From Ascarosepion bandense (taxonomy: Eukaryota; Mollusca; Cephalopoda; Sepiida; Sepiidae), in assembly GCA_037127315.1 (NCBI GenBank), contig JBBBDQ010001270.1:3245001-3309000 (forward strand): DNA of 64,000 nucleotides, in the 5' to 3' direction. The translations under genes were made by a program, and so were the position numbers. This document shows, piece after piece, positions 53,605 to 64,000 of the stretch. Position 1 is the stretch's first letter. Each line of letters opens with the position of its first letter. The notes beneath the pieces are model-generated. The model was not told where the DNA came from, searched no databases, and saw nothing but the letters and a program-made list of their open reading frames with translations.

Positions 53605-54000
53605 CACGACCGGCCATAACTATTAGGCCACCCCAGTTTAAAAAACATGATGTATTTCATAATATTTTTATTATTTATTGCCAAGTGAATAATTCGAAAT
53701 GAAAATAGAATTGTTCGTTTTTTATTATTACTTTGCAAAATTTTACAAGGCAAGAAAGCAAAGATGAACTCATCCGAATCACCCTAAATTTTCTTCATTC
53801 TTTCATTGATGAAACTGCAATATAGGTAATTATTAAATATTTATAAATTCATTTGATGCACATGTTACTGTGGAATATTAACAAAAGAACCATTCTATTT
53901 TCATTTACAATTATTAAATTGGCAATAAATACTAAAAATTAGTATGAAATGCATCATTTTTTAAAACACTGGGGTGGCCTAATAATTATGGCCGGTACTG
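53605..54000. mobile_element. Complete Tc1/mariner-type MITE (copy 3)
   Basis: 396 bp, left end CACGACCGGCCATAACTATT, right end AATAATTATGGCCGGTACTG, flanked by TA on both sides. Arms of about 150 bp pair; the central part is unique. Non-autonomous. Confidence 0.88.
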
Positions 54001-54169
54001 TACATGAGTGTTTCTGCTATCCGCAATTTTTAGAAGAGACAGATCAAGCACAAAATAGTGTATTGGAGTTAAACATGGACAGGACATGCAGAGTGTTTAT
54101 ATTCGTTTCACAGTAAAATAAAATAAAAAAAAAAAACCTTTGAAACTATTTCAACCCTACATCTTTCTC

Positions 54170-54735
54170 ACAAACAAAACCTCGTTCTGCTCTATCACAA
54201 TTTCCTTGGGAATTTATCTGATAAACTACATTCCTTAGTTCCACCAGGTCTAACCATCTAACCACAAATTCTTCTATAAATATTTTCATGGCGTCTGCTC
54301 TGACGAACTTGGGTCACTTGTGTCCCATCCACAAGAATTTACTCGGGGAACCAGACTGGCAACAAGGTCTCACCCAATTACAGTTAGATCAACCAAATGC
54401 AGGCGACAATTCTATTCCCTCAGCTTCTTTTCTCGCGCTTCCCGCTTGTGGAACTCCCTTCCATATACTTGCTTTCCTGACGGCTGTAACCTTTTCCCTC
54501 TCTTATCCACTTAACTCTAGCCCTTTCTATATCACCCTGTGTATCATGTTCTTTTCCATTCTCTCTACGTTCGCAACTGTCTTCACTGCTTCTCTTGTCC
54601 TTGCACTTTCACCCTCTGTAAGTTGTTCGTCTTTGTCTTTACTCACCTCCTGTAAAATACTTCAAATTTCTTATGCAATCCCTTGCACGTCAGTGGCGTT
54701 AAAGTCTTGCTTGGGGTGAAATGATTAAAAAAAAC
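54170..54735 (+). pseudogene. LINE-2 3' region preceded by a satellite C-like unit
   Basis: 54190-54275 reads tctgctctatcacaatttcc and aactacattccttagttcca, i.e. one unit of the 98-bp satellite. The next bases ttcttctataaatattttca and tctgctctgacgaacttggg are the canonical LINE-2 FYKYFHG-CSDELG region, so satellite-type and LINE-type versions lie side by side. Downstream: an SASFLALPACGTPFHILAFL frame (shifted SFFSRASRLWNSLPYTCFPD, 54415-54485) and the tail GTCTTGCTTGGGGTGAAATG with A-run at 54735. Frameshifted. Confidence 0.82.
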
Positions 54736-54751
54736 GTGATCGCTATTATCA

Positions 54752-55715
54752 TGGAAAGTTTTTTTTTTTTTATTCGTATCACCCCGAGCAAGGCAGTAAC
54801 ACCACTGATGTGCAGGGGGCTACGTAAGAGTGAAAAGATTGGAAAAGAAAAAGAAAAAGCCGGAAACCACATCCTAAACAGGGAACAAGGGATGAGCCTC
54901 TTAACCTGTTCAATAGACATGGGTGGAGTGTGAACTGGGCGATAGATAGATCCATCTACTCCAATTGTAAAAAAAGAAACCTAAGTGAGAAGATTAGAAA
55001 AGAAAAAGCCGGAAACCACATCCTAAACAGGGAACAAGGGATGAGCCTCTTAACCTGTTCAATAGACGTGGGTGGAGTGTGAACCGGGCGATAGATAGAT
55101 CTATCTACTCCAATTGAAAAAAAAAAGAAACCAAATTGAGAAGATTGGAAAAGAGAAAGCCGAAAACCACATCCTAAATAGGGAACAAGGGATGAGCCTC
55201 TTAACCTGTTCAATAGACGTGGTGGAGTGTGAACCGGGCGATAGATAGATCTATCTACTCCAATTGAAAAAAAAAGAAACCAAAGTGAGAAGATCGGAAA
55301 GGAGAAAGCCGGAAACCACATCCTAAACAGGGAACAAGGGATGAGCCTCTTAACCTGTCCAATAGACATGGGTGGAGTGTGAACCGGGCAATAGATAGAT
55401 CTATCTACTGCAATTGATAAAAAAAAGAAACTAAAGTGAGAAGATTGTTAAAGAGAAAGCCGGAAACCACATCCTAAACAGGGAACAAGGGATGAGCCTC
55501 TTAACCTTTTCAATAGACGTGGGTGGAGTGTGAACCGGGCGATAGATAGATCCATCTACTTCAATTGAAAAAAAAGAAACCCAAGTGAGAAGATTGGAAA
55601 AGAGAAAGCCGGAAACCACATCCTAAACAGGGAACAAGGGATGAACCTCTTAACCTGTCCAATAGACATGGGTGGAGTGTGAACCGGGCGATAGATAGAT
55701 CTATCTACTCCAATT
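54752..55715 (-). mobile_element. VNTR-bearing retroposon (minus copy, 6 units)
   Basis: 3' tail at 54752-54830 (minus strand TGTTACTGCCTTGCTCGGGG then an A-run). Six ~150-bp units follow (gattggaaaag-type landmark at 54838, 54990, 55142, 55292, 55443, 55594), ending at AATTGGAGTAGATAG near 55715. This is the same 5' boundary as the copy at 42436. Frames of up to 137 residues here are repeat translation. Confidence 0.85.
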
Positions 55716-56069
55716 AAGTATTAAGAAGAAATGTAGTGTAATTGAAGCAGTCTACTGGTACAGTGAGACTCTAAAAAACAACATTTCCAGCATAACTGCA
55801 TCAGCCAGCACTATCCCAATAACTGATGCACTAATAATTTAAGAAAAGAGCACATCTTGGGTGTAATCAATAAGCGTTCAGTAATGTTTGATAGGACCAT
55901 ATAAAATATCTTTGTTTTGCAGCTATTCAGAATTATTTGAATTTGTGACAATTTGCTACAACTTTAGGAAATATTAAATAGAAAAATGTACTTACCTAAT
56001 ACAACATCAGATGATTGGCCTTGATCTTGTACAAAGTCTCTTCTGATGTTTTGCTGTTTTTTAAAGTCT
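55716..56069. other. Unassigned interval before satellite C
   Basis: About 350 bases of unique-looking AT-rich sequence; the first faint satellite-like words (atgttttgctg) appear near 56050. Confidence 0.5.
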
Positions 56070-59000
56070 ATCACACCACGGAGTATTCAGAGGAACTACA
56101 CTCCTGAGCTCCAGCAGGTCTAACATTTTAATAACAAATACTGCAAGCCTCTTGCAGCTCTATATCTATTTTCATGGAAGGTAGTTACATGAAGTATATT
56201 CCTTAGCTATACCACGTCTAACTGTCTAATCACAAACAATGCAATCTCAAAACTGCCCTATCATTTTTTCTATGGAAAGTGATCAGATGAACTACACACT
56301 TTGGCCCAAGCGGTCTAACTTTCTATCCACAAACATTGCAATATTCTTGTTGCTCTATTGCTATTTCCATGGAAAGTGGTCAGATGAACTACATTACTTA
56401 GTGTCAAAATTTCTAACATTCTAGCTGCAAATATTGAAAATATTTAGGTCCAGAATGTTTTATCTTTTAACACAAATATCCCAAATTTCTTGCTGCTCTA
56501 TCACTGTTTCTATAGAATGTGGTCAGATGATATACAAATCTTAGTTCCACCTGGTCTATATATCTAACAACAAATATTGAAAGAGATTGATGTTCTATCA
56601 CGATTTCCATAGACAATATTCCGATGAAGTACACACATTAGCGCCACCAAGTCAAACTTTTTAACAGCAAACTATGGAAAACTTTTGCTGCTCTACCGCA
56701 ACATCCAAGAAAAGAGTTCAGATGAACTATACTCCTTAGTTCCACCATGTCTAAACTTCTAACCAAAAACATTCGAATCCTCTTGCTGCTCTATCAATAT
56801 TTCCATTGAAATTGTTCAGATGAACTATATTCCTTAGTTCCAACAGGTCTAACCTTCAAACCGCAAACATTGCATTCTTCTTGCTGCTCTTTCACTATTT
56901 CCATGAAAAGTGTTCAGATGAATTACATTCCTTAGTTCCACCAGGTCTAACCTTCAAACCGCAAACATTGCATACCTCTTGCTGCTCTATCATTATTTCC
57001 ATGAAAAGTGTTCAGATGAACTACATTCCTTAGTTCCACCAGGTCTAACCTTCAAACCGCAAACATTGCATTCTTCTTGCTGCTCTATCACTATTTCCAT
57101 GAAAAGTGTTCAGATGAACTACATTCCTTAGTTCCACTCGGTCTAGCCTTCAAAACGCAAACATTGCATTTTTCTTGCTGCTCTATCACTATTTCCATGA
57201 AAAGTGTTCAGATGAACTACATTCCTTAGTTTCACTCGGTCTAGCCTTCAAACCGAAAACATTGCATTCTTCTTGCTGCCCTATCACTATTTCCATGAAA
57301 AGTGTTCAGATGAACTACATTCCTTAGTTCCACCACGTCTAACCTTCAAGCCGCAAACATTGCATTCTTCTTGCTGCTCTATCATTATTTCCATGCAAAG
57401 TGTTCAGATGAACTACATTCCTTAGTTCCACCAGGTCTAACCTTCAGACCGCAAACATTGCATTCTTCTTGCTGCTCTTTCACTGTTTCCATGAAAAGTG
57501 TCCAGATGAACTACATTCCTTAGTTCCACCCGGTCTAACCTTCAAACCGCAAACATTGCATTCTTCTTGCTGCTCTATCACTATTTCCATGAAAAGTGTT
57601 CAGATGAACTACATTCCTTAGTTCCACCAGGTCTAACCTTCAAACCGCAAATATTGCATTCTTCTTGCTGCTCTATCATTATTTCCATGCAAAGTGTTCA
57701 GATGAACTACATTCCTTAGTTCCACCCGGTCTAACCTTCAAACCGCAAACATTGCATTCTTCTTGCTGCTCTTTCACTATTTCCATGAAAAGTGTTCAGA
57801 TGAACTACATTCCTTAGTTCCACCCGGTCTAACCTTCAAACCGCAAACATTGCATTCTTCTTGCTGCTCTATCACTATTTCCATGCAAAGTGTTCAGATG
57901 AACTACATTCCTTAGTTCCACCAGGTCTAACCTTCAGACCGCAAACATTGCATTCTTCTTGCTGCTCTATCAATATTTCCATGAAAAGTGTTCAGATGAA
58001 CTACATTCCTTAGTTCCACCAGGTCTAACCTTCAGACCGCAAACATTGCATTCTTCTTGCTGCTCTGTCAATATTTCCATGAAAAGTGTTCAGATGAACT
58101 ACATTCCTTACTTCCACCAGGGCTAACCTTCAAACCGCAAACATTGCATTCTTCTTGCTGCTTTTTCAATATTTCCATGAAAAGTGTTCAGATGAACTAC
58201 ATTCCTTAGTTCCACCAGGTCTAACCTTCAAACCGCAAACATTGCATTCTTCTTGCTGCTCTATCATTATTTCCATGCAAAGTGTTCAGATGAACTACAT
58301 TCCTTAGTTCCACCCGGTCTAACCTTCAAACCGCAAACATTGCATTCTTCTTGCTGCTCTATCACTATTTCCATGCAAAGTGTTCAGATGAACTACATTC
58401 CTTAGTTCCACCAGGTCTAATCTTCAAACCGCAAACATTGCATTCTTCTTGCTGCTCTTTCAATATTTCCATGCAAAGTGTTCAGATGAACTACATTCCC
58501 TAGTTCCACCAGGTCTAACATTCAGACCGCAAACATTGCATTCTTCTTGCTGCTCTATCAATATTTCCATGAAAAGTGTTCAGATGAACTACATTCCTTA
58601 CGTCCACCAGGTCTAACCTTCAAACCGCAAACATTGCATTCTTCTTGCTGCTCTTTCAATATTTCCATGAAAAGTGTTCAGATGAACTACATTCCTTAGT
58701 TCCCCCGGTCTAACCTTCAAACCGCAAACATTGCATTCTTCTTGCTGCTCTTTCACTGTTTCCATGAAAAGTGTCCAGATGAACTACATTCCTTAGTTCC
58801 ACCCGGTCTAACCTTCAAACCGCAAACATTGCATTCTTCTTGCTGCTCTATCACTATTTCCATGCAAAGTGTTCAGATGAACTACATTCCTTAGTTCCAC
58901 CAGGTCTAATCTTCAAACCGCAAACATTGCATTCTTCTTGCTGCTCTTTCAATATTTCCATGCAAAGTGTTAAGATGAACTACATTCCTTAGTTCCACCA

Positions 59001-62000
59001 GGTCTAACCTTCAGACCGCAAACATTGCATTCTTCTTGCTGCTCTATCAATATTTCCATGAAAAGTGTTCAGATGAACTACATTCCTTACTTCCACCAGG
59101 GCTAACCTTCAAACCGCAAACATTGCATTCTTCTTGCTGCTTTTTCAATATTTCCATGAAAAGTGTTCAGATGAACTACATTCCTTAGTTCCACCAGGTC
59201 TAACCTTCAAAGCGCAAACATTGCATTCTTCTTGCTGCTCTATCATTATTTCCATGCAAAGTGTTCAGATGAACTACATTCCTTAGTTCCACCCGGTCTA
59301 ACCTTCAAACCGCAAACATTGCATTCTTCTTGCTGCTCTATCACTATTTCCATGCAAAGTGTTCAGATGAACTACATTCCTTAGTTCCACCAGGTCTAAT
59401 CTTCAAACCGCAAACATTGCATTCTTCTTGCTGCTCTTTCACTGTTTCCATGAAAAGTGTCCAGATGAACTACATTCCTTAGTTCCACCCGGTCTAAAAT
59501 TCAAACCGCAAAGATTGCATTCTTCTTGCTGCTCTATCACTATTTCCATGAAAAGTGTTCAGATGAACTACATTCCTTAGTTCCACCAGGTCTAACCTTC
59601 AAAGCGCAAACATTGCATTCTTCTTGCTGCTCTATCATTATTTCCATGCAAAGTGTTCAGATGAACTACATTCCTTAGTTCCACCCGGTCTAACCTTCAA
59701 ACCGCAAACATTGCATTCTTCTTGCTGCTCTTTCACTATTTCCATGAAAAGTGTTCAGATGAACTACATTCCTTAGTTCCACCCGGTCTAACCTTCAAAC
59801 CGCAAACATTGCATTCTTCTTGCTGCTCTATCACTATTTCCATGCAAAGTGTTCAGATGAACTACATTCCTTAGTTCCACCAGGTCTAATCTTCAAACCG
59901 CAAACATTGCATTCTTCTTGCTGCTCTATCAATATTTCCATGAAAAGTGTTCAGATGAACTACATTCCTCACTTCCACCAGGTCTAACCTTCAAACCGCA
60001 AACATTGCATTCTTCTTGCTGCTCTTTCAATATTCATGAAAAGTGTTCCAGATGAACTACATTCCTTAGTTCCACCAGGTCTAACCTTCAAACCGCAGAC
60101 ATTGCATTCTTCTTGCTGCTCATCATTATTTCCATGCACAGAATGTTCAGATGAACTTGTTCCATAGTTCCACAGGTCTAACCTTCGTATAAACATTGCA
60201 TTCTTCTTGCTGCTCTTTCACTAACATAGTGTTAGATGTTCCATTCCTTAGTTCCACCCGGTTTAACCTTCAAACCGCAAACATTGCATTCTTCTTGCTG
60301 CTCTATCACTATTTCCATGCAAAGTGTTCAAGATGAACTACATTCCTTAGTTCCACCAGGTCTAATCTTCAAACCGCAAACATTGCATTCTTCCTGCTGC
60401 TCTTTCAATATTTCCATGCAAAGTGTTTCAGATGTTCTACCACTTCCCTGGTCTAACCTTCAGACCGCAAACATTGCATTCTTCTTGCTGCTCTATCAAT
60501 ATTTCCATGAAAAAGTGTTCAGATGAACTACATTCCTCACTTCCACCAGGTCTAACCTTCAAACCGCAAACGCTGCATTCTTCTTGCTGCTCTTTCAATG
60601 ACTACTTCGCTGATGTTCAGATGAACTACATTCCTTAGTTTCCATAGGGTCTAGCCTTCAAACCACCATTGCATTCTTCTTGCTGCTCACTTTCCATGTT
60701 TCCATGAAAAGTGTTCAGATGAACTACATTCCTTAGTTCCACCAGAGTCTAACCTTCAAAGCGCAAACATTGCATTCTTCTTGCTGCTCTTTGAATATTT
60801 CCATGCAAAGTGTTCAGATGAACTACATTCCTTACTTCCACCAGGTCTAACCTTCAAACCGCAAACATTGCATTCTTCTTGCTGCTCTTTCAATATTTCC
60901 ATGCAAAGTGTTCAGATGGACTACATTCATTAGTTCCACCAGGTCTAACCTTCAAACCGCAAACATTGCATTCTTCTTGCTGCTTTTTCAATATTTCCAT
61001 GAAAAGTGTTCAGATGAACTACATTCGCTTAGTTCCACCAGGTCTAATCTTCAAACCGCAAGCATTGCATTCTTCTTGCTGCTCTATCACTATTTCCATG
61101 CAAATGTTCAGATGAACTACATTCCTTACTTCCACCAGGTCTAATCTTCAAACCGCAAACATTGCATTCTTCTTGCTGCTCTATCACTATTTCCATGCAA
61201 AGTGTTCAGATGAACTACATTCCTTACTTCCACCAGGTCTAATCTTCAAACCGCAAACATTGCATTCTTCTTGCTGCTCTTTCACTATTTCCATGAAAAG
61301 TGTTCAGATGTACTACATTCCTTAGTTCCACCAGGTCTAACCTTCAAACCGCAAACATTGTATTCTTCTTGATGCTCTTTCAATATTTCCATGAAAAGTG
61401 TTCAGATGAACTACATTCCTTAGTTCCACCAGGTCTAATCTTCAAACCACCAAACATTGCATTCTTCTTGCTGCTCTTTCAATATTTCCATGAAAGTGTT
61501 CAGATGAACTACATTCCTTAGTTCCACCAGGTCTAATCTTCAAGCCGCAAACATTGCATTCTTCTTTTCTCTATCATTATTTCCATGAAAAGTGTTCAGA
61601 TGAACTACATTCCTTAGATTCCACCAAGTTAGCCTTCTAACCACCAAACATTGCATACCTCTTGCTGCTCTATCACTATTTCCATGGAAAGTGTTCAGAT
61701 GAACTACATTCCTTACTTCCACCATGTCTAACCTTCAAACCGCAAACATTGCATTCTTCTTGCTGCTCTATCACTATTTCCATGAAAAGTGTTCAGATGA
61801 ACTACATTCCACTTACTTCCACCAGGTCTAACCTTCAAACGGCAAACATTGCATTCTTCTTGCTGCTCTATCATTATTTCCATAGAAAAGTGTTCAGATG
61901 AACTACATTCCTTAGTTCCACCAGGTCTAACCTTCAAACCGCAAACATTGCATTCTTCTTGCTGCTCTTTCATCTTCCATGCAAAGTGTTCAGATGAACT

Positions 62001-64000
62001 ACATTCCTTAGTTCCACCCGGTCAAACCTTCAAACCGCAAACATTGCATTCTTCTTGCTGCTCTATCATTATTTCCATGAAAAGTGTTCAGATGAATTGC
62101 ATTCCTTAGTTCCGCCAGGTCCTAACCTTCAAACCGCAAACATTGCAATCCTCTTGCCATCATCACTATTTCCATGAAAAGTGTTCAAATGAACTCCATT
62201 CCATAGTTCCACCAGGTCTAATCTTCAAACCGCAAACATTGCATTCTTCTTGCCCACTCTATCATTATTTCCATGCAAAGTGTTCAGATGAACTACATTC
62301 CTTAGTTCCACCAGGTCTAACCTTCTAACCGCAAACATTGCATACTTATTGTTGCTCTAACATTATTTCCATGATGTTCGAATGAACTACATTACTTACT
62401 TCCACCCGGTCTAGCCTTCAAACCGCAAACATTGCATTCTTCTTGCTGCTCTATCCATTATTTCCATGAAAGTGTTCAGATGAACTACATTCCTTACTTC
62501 CACCAGGTCTAATCTTCAAACCGCAAACATTGCATTCTTCTTGCTGCTCTTTCACTATTTCCATGCAAAGTGTTCAGATGAACTACATTCCTTAGTTCCA
62601 CCCGGTCTAACCTTCAAACCTGTGGCCCATTCTTCTTGTTGCTCTATCATTATTTCCATGAAAATTGTTCAGAGATGAACTACATTCCTTAGTTCCACCC
62701 GGTCTAACCTTCTAACCGCAAACATTGCATTCTTCTTGCTGCTCTATCATTATTTCCATGAAAAGTGTTCAGATGAACTACATTCCTTAGTTCCACCCGA
62801 GTCTAACCTTCAAACCGCAAACATTGCATTCTTCTTGCTGCTCTTTCAATATTTCCATGCAAAGTGTTCAGATGAACTACATTCCTTAGTTCCACCAGTC
62901 AAACCTTCAAACCACCAAACATTACATTCTTCTTGCTGCTCTATCATTATTTCCATGAAAAGTGTTCAGATGAATTACATTCCTTAGTTCGCCAGGTCTA
63001 ACCTTCAAACCGCAAACATTGCAATCCTCTTGCTGCTCTATCACTATTTCCATGAAAAGTGTTCAAATGAACTCCATTCCATAGTTCCACCAGGTCTAAT
63101 CTTCAAACCGCAAACATTGCATTCTTCTTGCCCACTCTATCATTATTTCCATGCAAAGTGTTCAGATGAACTACATTCCTTAGTTCCACCAGGTCTAACC
63201 TTCTAACCGCAAACATTGCATACTTATTGTTGCACTAACATTATTTCCATGAAAAGTGTTCAGATGAACTACATTGCCGCTTCCACCCGGTCTAACCTTC
63301 AAACCGCAAACATTGCATTCTTCTTGCTGCTCTATCATTATTTCCATGAAAAGTGTTCAGATGAACTACATTCCTTACTTCCACCAGGTCTAATCTTCAA
63401 ACCGCAAACATTGCATTCTTCTTGCTGCTCTTTCACTATTTCCATGCAAAGTGTTCAGATGAACTACATTCCTTAGTTCCACCCGGTCTAACCTTCAAAC
63501 CGCAAACATTGCATTCTTCTTGCTGCTCTATCATTATTTCCATGAAAAGTGTTCAGATGAACTACATTCCTTAGTTCCACCTGGTCTAACCTTCTAACCG
63601 CAAACATTGCATACTTATTGTTGCTCTAACATTATTTCCATGAAAAGTGTTCAGATGAACTACATTACTTACCTTTCCACCCGGTCTAACCTTCAAACCG
63701 CAAACATTGCATTCTTCTTGCTGCTCTATCATTATTTCCATGAAAAGTGTTCAGATGAACTACATTCCTTACTTCCACCAGGTCTAATCTTCAAACCGCA
63801 AACATTGCATTCTTCTTGCTGCTCTTTCACTATTTCCATGCAAAGTGTTCAGATGAACTTTTCCTTAGTTCCACCCGGTCTAACCTTCAAACCGCAAACA
63901 TTGCATTCTTCTTGCTGCTCTATCATTATTTCCATGAAAAGTGTTCAGATGAACTACATTCCTTACTTCCACCAGGTCTAACCTTCAAACCGCAAACATT
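56070..64000 (+). repeat. Satellite C: 98-bp tandem array derived from LINE-2 ORF
   Basis: About 80 units; cagatgaact recurs at 57013, 57111 and 57209 (98 bp). A forward frame of the unit reads LLYHYFHEKCSDELHSLVPP, 15 of 20 identical to LFYKYFHGFCSDELRSLVPP in LINE-2 at 13240-13299. The left edge (56070-56900) is diverged, 56900-60000 is highly uniform, and 60010-64000 has many small indels. Higher-order repeats occur: 58110-58400 recurs at 59090-59380 (offset 980, ten units), 62110-62360 at 62990-63240 (about nine units), and 63220-63600 at 63610-64000 (about four units). It runs past the window end. 98 is not a multiple of three, so it is not coding. Confidence 0.95.

Noticed and set aside
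59984..63981. Forward frames with repeated SDELHSLVPPGLTFKPQT
   Set aside because: Repeat translation of satellite C; the peptide reflects LINE-2 ancestry, not a current gene.

Overview
The window looks like gene-poor, repeat-dense DNA from a metazoan. A mollusc, most likely a cephalopod, is my best guess: Penelope-like and RTE-type retroelements, tRNA- and 5S-derived SINEs, Helitrons and abundant (TA)n, (TG)n, (CT)n and (GATA)n tracts occur together. The species is inferred, not proven. I recognise no host protein-coding gene; every recognisable coding sequence belongs to a transposable element, and almost all are broken.

Layout. 1-12350: two long satellite arrays (about 160 bp and about 103 bp units), both made of pieces of an RTE/BovB-like LINE reverse transcriptase read on the minus strand, joined by LINE flanks and a mariner-type MITE. 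12351-29630: dispersed elements, namely a jockey/CR1-like LINE (here LINE-2), SINEs, a foldback element with a tRNA-like centre, two Penelope-like elements, a Helitron, and several sequences with the architecture of hammerhead ribozymes. 29634-35874: a nearly complete Ty3/gypsy LTR retrotransposon (minus strand; gag, pol, PBS, PPT, 473-bp LTRs, 4-bp target duplication) with frameshifted pol. 35911-50570: GATA repeats, small tandem arrays, many RTE fragments, a solo LTR matching the gypsy element, SINEs (two of them 5S-tRNA chimeras) and a Helitron lying cleanly inside a SINE. 50609-56060: another Helitron, a local duplication, a 12-bp minisatellite, MITEs, LINE-2 and VNTR-bearing retroposons. 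56070-64000: a third large satellite (98 bp unit) running off the window.

Main discovery. All three large satellites derive from short internal segments of LINE open reading frames: the 160-bp unit from the RTE catalytic YADD region, the 103-bp unit from the RTE LLYGSECWTIS region, and the 98-bp unit from the LINE-2 C-terminal region YKYFHGFCSDELRSLVPP. Unit lengths are not multiples of three, so the arrays are not coding; the many open frames in them are repeat translation. The 103-bp array keeps RTE flanking sequence on both sides, which argues for amplification in place.

Second discovery. Hammerhead-like folds lie on the minus strand near 14.1, 15.9 and 25.3 kb, with a decayed one near 19.8 kb, each beside a (TA)n tract. 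The one at 15.9 kb lies downstream of a Penelope-like element, the known setting of such ribozymes. All function statements are inferences from sequence alone.
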